This document shows positions 33,539 to 42,993 of a DNA stretch of 64,000 nucleotides, piece after piece. Both the position numbers and the translations under genes were made by a program. Source of the DNA: an uncultured Collinsella sp. (GTDB lineage Bacteria > Actinomycetota > Coriobacteriia > Coriobacteriales > Coriobacteriaceae); assembly GCA_902464565.1 (NCBI GenBank), contig CABQJV010000005.1:1-64000 (forward strand), given 5' to 3'. Numbering within the stretch: position 1 is the stretch's first letter; each line of letters begins with the position of its first letter. The notes below the pieces were generated by a model. The model did not search any database. It was not told the DNA's origin and worked only from the letters and a program-made list of their open reading frames with translations.

Positions 33539-34372
33539 CTACTCCTGCGGCATGGCAGGCATGGCCACCGTGGCGGCCGGGTCCTCGCCGGCGCCATCGA
33601 CGAGCGGCAAGTTGCCCTCGTGCGCCGAGCCGGACGGAGCCGTTGCCGCACCACCAAAGACGGCCGCGGGGGCCTCGTGGTTCTCGGCAACCGCACCCTC
33701 GGTATCAATCGGCATCTGCGGCTCGTCGTCAAAGCTCGGGACGTCTTGGGGCTCCGCAGGCTCAGGCTCAGCAGGCGCCTCGGCAACGGGCTCAGTGTCG
33801 GCGTCGGCAGGAGCGTCGCCCTCGGGCACATCCTCGGCCACGTCCTCGCCGTTCGCAGCGGCAACGGCCTCGTGCGGGTCCTTGCCCTCGGCCTCGGCAC
33901 GCATGCCCAGCACCAGGTTGCGCAGGCCCGCGACCGTGCCTTCCACGTCGGGGGCCGGCTGGTCGGCGTGCAGGTACGCCCAGTCCATCATAAAGGTCGC
34001 CGAAGACAGCGCACCGATGGCCAGCGCGTCGTCGGGACACGAAAGCTCGACCTCAAAGACACGCTCGTCGTGCTCGCTCACGCGCGTGCGGCCGCACGAA
34101 ATGCTGCCAGCGAGACCGGTCTCGTTCATGAGCTCGACCGTCACGTGCTCCAGCAGGTGGCAAAGCTCGGTCTGGCCCATGCAATCCTGGAACTCGCGAC
34201 CCGAATCGCCCAGGCACAGATGCTTGGCAATCGCGGGCACCAGGTAGTACACGCGCGCCGTGGCCTCGATATCCTCCGAGGTCATGAGCGGCATGCCGGG
34301 GTTCACCAGCACATGCGCGCAAATCTTGTCCTCGCTGACGGTGACCTTAAGGATGTTGAACAGGCCTGCCAT
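33539..34372 (-). CDS. hypothetical protein with acidic tail
   Basis: The 277-residue product has a globular first half (residues 1-150) and a disordered Ala/Glu/Pro-rich second half. The stretch QTELCHLLEHVTVELMNETG near residue 67 resembles the HxxEHVALELQ segment in the amino-terminal domain of cyanophycin synthetases, but the ATP-grasp and ligase domains of those enzymes are absent. This could be a stand-alone relative of that domain. The gene lies 24 bases downstream of the CNNM/CorC gene on the same strand, so they are probably cotranscribed. Function unknown. Confidence 0.7.
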   Translation of the reverse strand: MAGLFNILKVTVSEDKICAHVLVNPGMPLMTSEDIEATARVYYLVPAIAKHLCLGDSGREFQDCMGQTELCHLLEHVTVELMNETGLAGSISCGRTRVSEHDERVFEVELSCPDDALAIGALSSATFMMDWAYLHADQPAPDVEGTVAGLRNLVLGMRAEAEGKDPHEAVAAANGEDVAEDVPEGDAPADADTEPVAEAPAEPEPAEPQDVPSFDDEPQMPIDTEGAVAENHEAPAAVFGGAATAPSGSAHEGNLPLVDGAGEDPAATVAMPAMPQE

Positions 34373-34396
34373 AACTCTCCCCTACTCTTCCTTGCC

Positions 34397-35770
34397 CTAC
34401 TCGTCGCCATCGTGCGGGTCCGCAGAGCCCGCACCCGACGCCGCCGGCTTCTCGGCCGAGGACTCGGAATCCTTCTTATCGGTTTCGGCCGGAGCGATCA
34501 CGCGAATGAGCGAGATGCGCTGGCCACGCATCGACTGTACCTTGAACTTGTACCCTGCGACCTCAAACACCTCTCCGATGTCGGGCACCGAGTCGCAAAG
34601 CTCCAAAATCCAGCCGGCGATGGTCTCATAATCATCGCTTTCCTCGAGCGGCCAACCAAGCTCAATCGCGTCATCGCACGAAAAACGCCCATCGACGAGC
34701 CACTCGCGGCGCGAAAGGCGCGTGAGGTACTTGTTGTCGGGGTCGAACTCGTCCTCGATCTCGCCGACGATCTCCTCGACGATGTCCTCGATGGTGATGA
34801 TGCCGGCCGTGCCGCCGTACTCGTCCACGACAACCACGATCTGGTCGTGCGAGGTCTGCATCTCGGACAGCAGCGGCAGGATATCCTTGGTGTCGGGCAC
34901 AAAGGTGGCGTCGCGCAGGTAATCGGCGATGGGCTGGTCGCCCTTGCCGTCGAGCGCGGGCTGAATCAGGTCCTTGATGTGCGCGATGCCCGCGACGTTG
35001 TCGGGGTCCTCGTGATAGACGGGGATGCGGCTGAAACCGGTCTGGCGCATGGTGGACAACACGTCGGCGACTGTCTCGTCGTCCTCGCACATAGTGGTGT
35101 CCACGCGCGGCACCATGACCTCGCGAGCCACGGTGTCGCCCAGGTCGAAGATCTCGTGGATCATGCGCTTTTCCTCGTCGAGCAGGTCGTCCTGCTCCGA
35201 GACCATGTACTTGATTTCTTCCTCCGAGACGTTCTGGCGGTCGTCGGCGCTCTTGATGCGCAGGATGCGGGCCAGGCCGTCGGAGCAGGCACCGGTCAGC
35301 CACACGAGCGGGCGGGCGATCTTTTGGAACACCGAAAGCGGCCCCACGACTTGCTTGGACACGCCCTCGGCATTGGCCAGACCAATGCGCTTGGGCACGA
35401 GCTCGCCGATCACGATGGACACGAAGGCGACGGCGACGGTGATGATGACCGGCGCCAGGCCGCGCGCGATGGCAGAGAGCGGCGCGATGCCAAAGCTCAT
35501 GAGCCACGTGGCAAGCGGGTCGGACAGGCTCGTCGATGCGACGGCGGACGAGGCGAAGCCCACGAGCGTGATAGCGACCTGGATGGTGGCCAACAGCTGA
35601 TCGGAGTCGGCGGCGAGCTGGACGGCGCGCTCGGCGCGCTTATCGCCCTCCTCGGCATCGTGCTCCAACACGGCGCGCTTAGCCGTGGTGAGAGCCATCT
35701 CGGACATGGAGAAGTAGCCGTTGATAAGCGTCAGGACGAGGGTAGTGATAAGGGAGATGGTTATGTCCAT
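34397..35770 (-). CDS. CNNM/CorC family divalent-cation membrane protein
   Basis: The 457-residue protein has a DUF21 membrane domain (residues 1-190, four helices, with EMALTTAKRA near the start), a CBS pair (about 210-340) with MVPRVDTTM and VVDEYGGTAGIITIEDIVEE, and a CorC_HlyC domain (350-430). Bacterial CNNM homologues move or regulate Mg2+ and Co2+, usually outward, and bind ATP in the CBS pair. The annotation 'hemolysin' for this family is historical. An acidic Ser/Lys tail ends the protein. It heads a likely two-gene unit with the hypothetical gene at 33539-34372. Confidence 0.9.
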   Translation of the reverse strand: MDITISLITTLVLTLINGYFSMSEMALTTAKRAVLEHDAEEGDKRAERAVQLAADSDQLLATIQVAITLVGFASSAVASTSLSDPLATWLMSFGIAPLSAIARGLAPVIITVAVAFVSIVIGELVPKRIGLANAEGVSKQVVGPLSVFQKIARPLVWLTGACSDGLARILRIKSADDRQNVSEEEIKYMVSEQDDLLDEEKRMIHEIFDLGDTVAREVMVPRVDTTMCEDDETVADVLSTMRQTGFSRIPVYHEDPDNVAGIAHIKDLIQPALDGKGDQPIADYLRDATFVPDTKDILPLLSEMQTSHDQIVVVVDEYGGTAGIITIEDIVEEIVGEIEDEFDPDNKYLTRLSRREWLVDGRFSCDDAIELGWPLEESDDYETIAGWILELCDSVPDIGEVFEVAGYKFKVQSMRGQRISLIRVIAPAETDKKDSESSAEKPAASGAGSADPHDGDE

Positions 35771-35877
35771 CGGGAGTTTCTCGAACCTCCAAGATTCGGG
35801 ACGTCAGGGTAAAACGTTGATGGCGGATACGGCAATTGCGCCAGTCACCCGTGCGAGCGGGGCCGTGGGCGCGGTCG

Positions 35878-36561
35878 CTAGATTACGAAGAGGATCACCG
35901 CCATGAACTGGAAGATACTGCCGGCGAGCACCCACAAGTGAAACACACTGTGCAGATAGCGCACGTTTTTGGCGATATAGAACGGCACGCCCACGGTGTA
36001 GCACACGCCGCCGACGGCGAGCAGGGCAAGCGCGACGGGGTTCAACAGCGCCACGAGCTCGGGCAGCTTAAAGACGACGAGCCAACCCATCAGCAGGTAG
36101 ACCAAGCCGCTTACCCAGTGCGGTTGACGCTCGCGCATAAAGCACTCGAGTGCGATGCCGATGATGGCAATGGCCCACACGGCAAAGAACAGCATAGGGC
36201 CGCCGTCGTTTGCGAGCGTGATGAGGCAAAACGGCGTATAGCTGCCGGCTATGAGCAAGTAGATGCAGCTGTGGTCGATAATGCGGAACACGCGCTTGGC
36301 GCCCGCGGGCTGAATCGCGTGATAGAGCGTGGAGGCCAGATATTCGAGAATAATGCTGACGCCATAGACAATCGCCGCGGCCATGTGGGCCGGGCCTCCG
36401 CCGCGCAGGGCAGCGAATACGATCAGGAGCACCAGGCCGGCGATACCCAGCAGGCAGCCGACACCATGGGTGACGGAGTTCATGATCTCCTCGCCCACCG
36501 TGTAGTGTGGAACGGCCGCGGTCTTGGGTCGCGGCTTAGAACTGTCGCTCGAATCGGACAT
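35878..36561 (-). CDS. hemolysin III (YqfA/PAQR-like) membrane protein
   Basis: The 227-residue product has seven membrane helices and the PAQR/HlyIII residues: the first motif EEIMNSVTHGVGC, Ser/His in ASTLYHA, Asp in RIIDHSCIYLLIAGSYTP, and the paired His in LHSVFHLWVLAGS. These residues bind zinc in PAQR proteins, several of which are hydrolases acting on lipids. Actual haemolytic activity is doubtful. ATG 36561 is chosen with ggagg eleven bases upstream; ATG 36579 directly abuts that site. Confidence 0.87.
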   Translation of the reverse strand: MSDSSDSSKPRPKTAAVPHYTVGEEIMNSVTHGVGCLLGIAGLVLLIVFAALRGGGPAHMAAAIVYGVSIILEYLASTLYHAIQPAGAKRVFRIIDHSCIYLLIAGSYTPFCLITLANDGGPMLFFAVWAIAIIGIALECFMRERQPHWVSGLVYLLMGWLVVFKLPELVALLNPVALALLAVGGVCYTVGVPFYIAKNVRYLHSVFHLWVLAGSIFQFMAVILFVI

Positions 36562-36669
36562 GCCGGTTACATCCTCCAACGTAAAGAGTTCTCAACACTA
36601 TATCAAAGCGTCTGGGTACGTGCGAAATTTGCACCATACGTGACCCTTTGTTTACCCATTCTTTGCCTG

Positions 36670-36698
36670 TTGACGCATCAACGGCGAACGTCCATAAT
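36670..36698 (+). promoter_or_regulatory. promoter of alpha/beta hydrolase gene
   Basis: -35 ttgacg (36670-36675) and -10 cataat (36693-36698) are spaced 17 bases. An AT-rich palindrome-like stretch, atgttgatgtattaacat, follows between the start of transcription and the ribosome site. Confidence 0.55.
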
Positions 36699-36747
36699 GC
36701 GCTTGCATTAAATGTTGATGTATTAACATCTTATAGGAGAGTACTGC

Positions 36748-37713
36748 ATGGCTCAAAACGCACGTTCCCATCGAAAGCTCAAGATAGCCGGCATCGCTGC
36801 GCTAGTGGCTGTCGTTGCGCTGCTCGGATTTGCCGGCAACTTTTTGTTTGACTTTGCCCTGAACCCCCAAGCGCCGTACACCATGAAGATGATGCAGGAT
36901 AGCAAGAACGACAAAGAAGGTGAGCAGCCGGATGCCGAGGACACCGAGGCGCGGGCGTGGTTTAAAGAGAATTGCGAGAGCAGCAGCCTCACCGCAGATG
37001 ACGGAACCGAGCTTGCCGCTTGGTATTTTGCTGCTTCGGAGAGCACGCACGACTACGCCGTCTGCCTGCATGGATATACCAACGAGCCCATCGGTATGGC
37101 CCGATACGTCAAGCGATTCCACGACCGCGGCATGAACGTACTCGCACCCGCCGCCCGCGCCCACGAGCGCTCCGGCGGCGACTATATCGGCATGGGCTGG
37201 CCCGAGCGCCTCGACATCGTCGCATGGATCGAGCAAATCGTTCAGGCTGACCCCGAGGCGCGCATCCTGGTCTTTGGCGAGTCGATGGGTGCGGCAACCG
37301 CCATGAACGTCGCGGGGGAATCTCTGCCCGCAAACGTAAAATGCATTATCGAGGACTGCGGGTATACGAGTGTTTGGGACGAGTTTTCTCTGCAGCTCAA
37401 AGACGTGTTCGGCCTGCCCAGCTTTCCCTTGCTCGATGTAGCAAACTTGGTGTGCAACGTGCGCGCGGGCTACGACTTTCATAAGGCGAGCAGTGTGGAG
37501 CAACTCAAACACGCGACGGTTCCCATGCTGTTTATCCATGGCGACCAGGACACCTTTGTGCCGTACGGCATGCTCGACCAAAACTACGAGGCGTGCGCCA
37601 GCAAGGTCAAACAAAAGCTCACCATCCATGGCGCCACCCACGCCAAGAGCGCGCAAATTGACCCCGAGCTCTACTGGAATACGGTCGACGACTTCCTCGA
37701 CGAGTATTTTTAG
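36748..37713 (+). CDS. alpha/beta hydrolase, membrane anchored
   Basis: The 321-residue protein has an amino-terminal membrane helix (residues 12-35) and an extracytoplasmic alpha/beta-hydrolase domain. The nucleophile elbow GESMG (Ser near residue 175), the acid in IHGDQDTFVP and the His in IHGATHAKS give a complete triad, and CLHGYTNEP supplies the oxyanion region. The family (YqkD/BEM46-like) includes lipases and esterases; the substrate is unknown. ATG 36748 follows aggaga. The gene is single, with its own promoter and a shared terminator at 37879-37917. Confidence 0.88.
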   Translation: MAQNARSHRKLKIAGIAALVAVVALLGFAGNFLFDFALNPQAPYTMKMMQDSKNDKEGEQPDAEDTEARAWFKENCESSSLTADDGTELAAWYFAASESTHDYAVCLHGYTNEPIGMARYVKRFHDRGMNVLAPAARAHERSGGDYIGMGWPERLDIVAWIEQIVQADPEARILVFGESMGAATAMNVAGESLPANVKCIIEDCGYTSVWDEFSLQLKDVFGLPSFPLLDVANLVCNVRAGYDFHKASSVEQLKHATVPMLFIHGDQDTFVPYGMLDQNYEACASKVKQKLTIHGATHAKSAQIDPELYWNTVDDFLDEYF

Positions 37714-37750
37714 GCAAAAAGCAACGTCTGGGGCTTTATCTGGCCCCCTG

Positions 37751-37882
37751 TTTTCGGAAGTGCGGGGAAAATCGCGCGAAGCCCGACCAGACCGCAGTTT
37801 TACCAACGATTTATCAGGGGTTTTGTTGCCAAAAAATGTCGTGTGCTCGGCGATCTCGAAATTTGCCGCATACTTCCGAAAA
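37751..37882. repeat. TTTTCGGAAGT palindromic element
   Basis: ttttcggaagt (37751-37761) pairs with acttccgaaaa (37872-37882), extended by gcgg/ccgc, around about 100 bases. The size and the variable outer arms resemble the palindromic elements at 48.3-49.0 kb. It lies between two converging genes. Confidence 0.5.
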
Positions 37883-37917
37883 GCCGCCCGTGGACACTGT
37901 GCTCACGGGCGGCTTTT
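37879..37917. terminator. bidirectional terminator
   Basis: A perfect 14-bp stem, aaaagccgcccgtg with cacgggcggctttt, has A/T tracts on both sides. It serves the converging hydrolase and DUF362 genes. Confidence 0.85.
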
Positions 37918-37964
37918 GCTAACGTTGCGCTACAAAAGCGCTTGATATGTCCAATAGGCAGGTG

Positions 37965-39170
37965 CTACTTGACCTCGATGAGCTCGTACTCGCTCGTGCC
38001 CAGGCCGATCTTCTCGGCATGCGCGATGCACGCACGCCAGTCGGTGTCGGGATGCGTGATGCAGAAGGGATCCTTGGCCTGCTCGCCCTCCAAATGCTCG
38101 TGATTGTGCTCCATCTTGGCCGCGCTATCGGTGAGCTCGGTGTTGGGCAGCGGCTCGGATGCCATGACGGCATCGGCGCAGGCCTGGTCGATGGCGACCG
38201 GGTCGAAGCTCGCGAACATGCCGATGTCGTTGACGATAGGCGTGTCGTTTTCGGGATGGCAATCGCAGTTGGGGCTGATATCCATGGCAAGCGAGATATG
38301 GAAGCTGGGGCGATCCTGAACAACAGCCTTGGTGTACTCGGCGATCTTGCAGTTGAGCACGTCGGCCGCGGCTTCATAGCCGGGCTTGATGGCGTCCTGG
38401 TTGCACACGCCGATGCAGCGGCCGCAGCCCACGCAGCGATCGTGGTCGATAGCGGCCACGTGCACCGTGCGAGTAGCGCCGCCGGCAAGCTCGCGCTCGC
38501 GGGTGCCATCGAACGAGATAGCGTTGTGCGCGCAGATCTTTTCGCAGGCATGGCAGCCAACGCAGTGCTCGGTCGCGACGTTCGGCTTGCCGGCGGCATG
38601 CTGCTCCATCTTGCCGGCACGGCTGCCGCCTCCCATGCCCAGGTTCTTCATGGCGCCGCCAAAACCGGCCTGCTCATGACCCTTAAAGTGGGTGAGGCTA
38701 ATCACGATATCGGCGTCCATGAGCGCCTGACCGATCTTGGCCTCGTGCACATACTCGCCGCCCTCAACCGGGACGAGCGCCTCGTCGGTGCCCTTGAGGC
38801 CGTCGGCGATGATGATCTGGCAACCCGTGGCATACGGGGTAAAGCCGTTCTGGTAGGCGGTATCAATGTGCTCGAGCGCGTTTTTGCGGCTACCGACGTA
38901 GAGCGTGTTGCAGTCGGTGAGGAAGGGCTTGCCGCCCAGCTCCTTGACGACATCCGCGACGGCGCGGGCGTAGTTGGGGCGCAAAAAGCTCAGGTTGCCC
39001 AGCTCGCCAAAGTGAATCTTGATAGCGACGAACTTGTTCTCAAAGTCGATCTGCTCAATTCCGGCGTGACGGATGAGGCGCTTGAGTTTGTCGAGCTGGC
39101 TCTCGCGAGCATGCGTGCGCAGGTTGGTGAAGTACACCTTAGCGGGTGCTGCGGGTGCAGTTGCGGTCAT
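37965..39170 (-). CDS. DUF362 protein with two 4Fe-4S clusters
   Basis: The 401-residue protein has a DUF362 domain (about residues 20-185 and 265-340) interrupted by a ferredoxin-like insert with two cluster motifs, CVGCHACEKIC (near 205) and CVGCGRCIGVC (near 246). Such proteins are common in anaerobes and are thought to take part in electron transfer or corrinoid-related redox steps; the exact role is not established. KNLGMGGGSRAGKMEQH is typical of the family. Its ATG follows gagggg. It is transcribed alone. Confidence 0.87.
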   Translation of the reverse strand: MTATAPAAPAKVYFTNLRTHARESQLDKLKRLIRHAGIEQIDFENKFVAIKIHFGELGNLSFLRPNYARAVADVVKELGGKPFLTDCNTLYVGSRKNALEHIDTAYQNGFTPYATGCQIIIADGLKGTDEALVPVEGGEYVHEAKIGQALMDADIVISLTHFKGHEQAGFGGAMKNLGMGGGSRAGKMEQHAAGKPNVATEHCVGCHACEKICAHNAISFDGTRERELAGGATRTVHVAAIDHDRCVGCGRCIGVCNQDAIKPGYEAAADVLNCKIAEYTKAVVQDRPSFHISLAMDISPNCDCHPENDTPIVNDIGMFASFDPVAIDQACADAVMASEPLPNTELTDSAAKMEHNHEHLEGEQAKDPFCITHPDTDWRACIAHAEKIGLGTSEYELIEVK

Positions 39171-39253
39171 AGATCTATCCCCTCGGTCTATATGGCGTTA
39201 CAGACATAGAGGATGGTACCAGTTAAAGCAGAGTTAAAGTCAAGTACGGCACC

Positions 39254-39282
39254 TAGTCATTGGGGACGTTCTTAAATGACTA
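39254..39282. repeat. short GTCCCC hairpin repeat at gene end
   Basis: The minus strand reads tagtcatt...gtcccc-aatgacta. Its first three bases are the stop codon (TAG) of the FtsX-like gene. Confidence 0.8.
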
Positions 39283-41946
39283 CTCTTGGACTTTGAGGGC
39301 TTCGGCCAGGCTGACTCGCTTGATGGAGCGCGTGTGCAGCAGCGCCACGATCAGGTAGGTCGCAAAGCCAATGCCGACGCATGCAGCCATGGACCAAGCG
39401 GGCACGTAGATCTCGATATTGCCGTTGTAGGCGAGCAGCATCGAGCGGAAGATGGCCGTGAGCGAGCCAATAATGACCGGCAGGCTCAGCACGAGCGACG
39501 CCGCCACGCACAGCGTGATCGAGCGGATGTACAGATGCGAGATCTCGCTATCGCGATAGCCAAAGACTTTCATGTAGCTGATCGAACGGGCGCTGTGGTC
39601 GATCACCGCCTTGGTCAGCAGGTACATAAACAGCAGGAAGATAAACACCGCGAGCCCGACCATCATGCCGATCATTTTGCTCATCATGCCTATAAACTGG
39701 TCGCCCACGGCGCGCATGTCGTCGGGTGTGGTGTCGCCGGCAAAGTAACGAGCATCGAAGTCGAGCTTCTCGTCGCTCACATAGCCGTTAAAGTAGGCGG
39801 CGTCGTTGTCGAACAGCTCGTTAAAGTCGTCGATACTCATATAGATATTCATGTCCGACTTGGAACCCCAGGTGCATTCCTTGCCCGCGTACTCAAAGGA
39901 ATAATGCTCGCCCTCGTATTTGTCGTTGAGCGTAATCTTCTGACCCTCACCCCAGCCAAACTTATCGAGCAGACCACCGCCAAAGACGACGCGTCCGTCG
40001 CCGACGTTGAGGTCTTTCCAGTAGCGCGAATCGGACGAGATGCCGTAGACGGAAATCGTCTCCTCGCCATTACCATCGCCGCGGCTGTATTGCAGCTGGT
40101 AAACGGCATATTTCTCGGCCTGCGCGATTGCGCCCGCGCCGTTGTCAATCGTGTTGACCGGGTGAATGTCGTCGTTGTCGGTGTCGATCTTAGAGGCCTT
40201 GTCGATCAGGTCGATAGCCTCGTCGCGGTCGCAGCCGAGGGCATCGGCAAGGTCATCGAGGCGCGCATAAAGCGCATCCTTCTTGTCCTGGACCTTGGCG
40301 AGCGCGTCCTGCGCCGCGGCCAGGCTCTCGGCAGACGGAGCGCTGGTCGCGGCATCGGCTGCCGCCTGCGCTGCATCGGCCGCGTCGTCAAGCTCGTCAT
40401 CGGCATCCTGAGCGGCAGAAAGCAGTGCGCCGTCAACCGACTGCAAACGCTCGAGTGCCGACCACTGCTCGCGCTCCTCGGCGGTGCCCTCGAGTTCCAG
40501 CGGGGCCTTGAGCGTGTACTGGTGCTCGGCGACCAGGCTTGTCTCGAGGTTGTCCGCGTAGTGCGTCATCGTGGGCAGAATCGCCAGGCCAAAGAGCAGT
40601 AGCAGCGAGGCAAACGCAATGCCCACGAAAAGCGTGGCGAAGTTGCCCAGATTACGCAGGAAGATGCGCAGGCGGAAGCGCGAGACAAAGCCCATGCGCT
40701 CCGGCAGCTGCAGGCCGCGCTTGGTGCCCGACTTGCCGCCCGCCTCGTGACGGAGGAACTGCAACGGCGTCTTGCCCATTTTGCGGAGCAGGCCCACCAG
40801 CGTAATGAGGATGAGCGCGGCGGCGGGAACCACGGCGCACTTCACAAAGATCTCCCAGCTCCAGTACACCTGGAAGGGCGGCAGGCTGTACGAGCCGTAA
40901 TAGAGGCCGCGCATGGGCTCGGTAAAGAACGCAACGCCGAGCGCGGTGCCCAACAGTGCCGCGAGCATACCCACGATGGCGGGAAGCGCGAGGTAGTGCA
41001 GTACGATCTCGCGACGGCGATAGCCGCTGGCGAGCAGTGTGCCGATGATGGCGCTCTCCTCCTCGATGGTGACGTCGGTAAGGACCACAAAGACGAACGC
41101 CATGATCACGATGATGATGTCGAGCAGCGTCATCCACATCATAGAGTCGCCGTCCACGTCATCGCGCGCATAGCCAATGCCTTGATTGGAATCGGCGTCG
41201 ATCAGATCGTCCACGCGCGCATCGGCGTCGGTCAGTGCCTCGACCATATCTTGCTCGGCGTCGATGCGGTCCGCGGTGGGGAGGTCGCGATCGGTAAAGG
41301 TGAAGGAGTAGGTGTAGACGGGCGCGCCGCCGGCATCTTCGAGCGCGGCAAAGCCGCCATCGGTGACCTCGGCCACGCCGTACGTGATGGTGTTCACCGT
41401 AAAGTCCGAATTGTTGAGGAACAGCGCCTGACTATCGGGCTGGGTCATGATGCCGCAAATGGTGTAGGTGCGACCCTCGAGCTCGACTTTATCGCCCACG
41501 GACAGGTTGTTATTGGTGGCAAAGACACGGTCGATGGCCACCTCGTCATCCGCCTTGGGTTCCTTGCCCTCACAGTAGGACGCGATATCGACCTTGGTGC
41601 GGTGCGCATAGGTGCGCAGCGTGCGCTTGGTGCCGTCGTCGCCGGACACCTTTTTGATGATGGCGTCGATGGAGAAATTCTTGTAGAGCGTGACGCCGCC
41701 GACGTCGCCGGCTGCATCCTCGGCGGCCTTAAGCTGCTTGTCGGTAGCCTCGAAGGAGGTGGTCACGCGGCCGTCCTCAATCGTGTACGCATCGCGCATG
41801 TCGTCGATAAGGCAGCCGATGGAATGCGCTGCGAGCAAAAAGCCCGAGGTAAGGGTGATGCTTCCGCACATAAGAAGAAAGATGCCCAGGTACTTGCCGA
41901 TATTGCGGCGCAGCTCGCGCGGGAGACGTTTTGCGAGAGGTGTCAT
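39280..41946 (-). CDS. FtsX-like ABC transporter permease
   Basis: The 888-residue membrane protein has the MacB/FtsX-type layout with two FtsX domains: helices near residues 20-45, 255-400 (three helices with EEESAIIGTLLASGYRRREI), 435-460, and 755-885 (KAVIDHSARSISYMKVFGYRDSEI). Two large extracytoplasmic domains lie between them. The second has an Ala/Asp-rich coiled coil (about residues 520-580). Such permeases work with an ATPase as mechanotransducers or exporters of lipids, peptides or lipoproteins. ATG 41946 is chosen; it starts eight bases after the ATPase stop. Its own stop codon lies in a short hairpin repeat. Confidence 0.88.
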   Translation of the reverse strand: MTPLAKRLPRELRRNIGKYLGIFLLMCGSITLTSGFLLAAHSIGCLIDDMRDAYTIEDGRVTTSFEATDKQLKAAEDAAGDVGGVTLYKNFSIDAIIKKVSGDDGTKRTLRTYAHRTKVDIASYCEGKEPKADDEVAIDRVFATNNNLSVGDKVELEGRTYTICGIMTQPDSQALFLNNSDFTVNTITYGVAEVTDGGFAALEDAGGAPVYTYSFTFTDRDLPTADRIDAEQDMVEALTDADARVDDLIDADSNQGIGYARDDVDGDSMMWMTLLDIIIVIMAFVFVVLTDVTIEEESAIIGTLLASGYRRREIVLHYLALPAIVGMLAALLGTALGVAFFTEPMRGLYYGSYSLPPFQVYWSWEIFVKCAVVPAAALILITLVGLLRKMGKTPLQFLRHEAGGKSGTKRGLQLPERMGFVSRFRLRIFLRNLGNFATLFVGIAFASLLLLFGLAILPTMTHYADNLETSLVAEHQYTLKAPLELEGTAEEREQWSALERLQSVDGALLSAAQDADDELDDAADAAQAAADAATSAPSAESLAAAQDALAKVQDKKDALYARLDDLADALGCDRDEAIDLIDKASKIDTDNDDIHPVNTIDNGAGAIAQAEKYAVYQLQYSRGDGNGEETISVYGISSDSRYWKDLNVGDGRVVFGGGLLDKFGWGEGQKITLNDKYEGEHYSFEYAGKECTWGSKSDMNIYMSIDDFNELFDNDAAYFNGYVSDEKLDFDARYFAGDTTPDDMRAVGDQFIGMMSKMIGMMVGLAVFIFLLFMYLLTKAVIDHSARSISYMKVFGYRDSEISHLYIRSITLCVAASLVLSLPVIIGSLTAIFRSMLLAYNGNIEIYVPAWSMAACVGIGFATYLIVALLHTRSIKRVSLAEALKVQE

Positions 41947-41954
41947 GGCGCCGC

Positions 41955-42668
<714 letters not shown>

Positions 42669-42993
42669 GGTATCCCCCATTGTTAGCCTTGTACTACTTT
42701 ATGAACATAATAGTAAACCTTGGCGAACTATTTTTGGGCGAGGCCTGGATTTTATTTCAGACTAGTCATTGGGGACGTTCTTAAATGACTAGCTGTTGGG
42801 GACACTCTTTCGCCACCCGGCAGTTAGGGACGTTCCCTTTCTGCCGGCAGCTGAGGACAGTCCTTGGCAACCCGGCCGGCAAGCCGGCGGTTCGGCAAAG
42901 ACTGTCCCCAATGACTAGTCGTTTAAGTCTGTCCCCAATGACCACTCTTGGTCGTTTAAGTCTGTCCCCAATGAGTACCCAATGACTAGGTGG
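42669..42993. repeat. cluster of short GTCCCC repeats
   Basis: This gene-free gap contains a complete repeat at 42763-42791 (tagtcatt/aatgacta arms), another at 42916-42944, a variant at 42949-42975 and a truncated copy at 42976-42989. Between them are degenerate motifs ending in ggacactct, gggacgttccc and ggacagtcc, plus a palindrome, aacccggccggcaagccggcggtt. The last copy ends four bases from the ABC permease stop codon. The ABC ATPase promoter must lie in the AT-rich part near 42690-42720. Confidence 0.75.
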
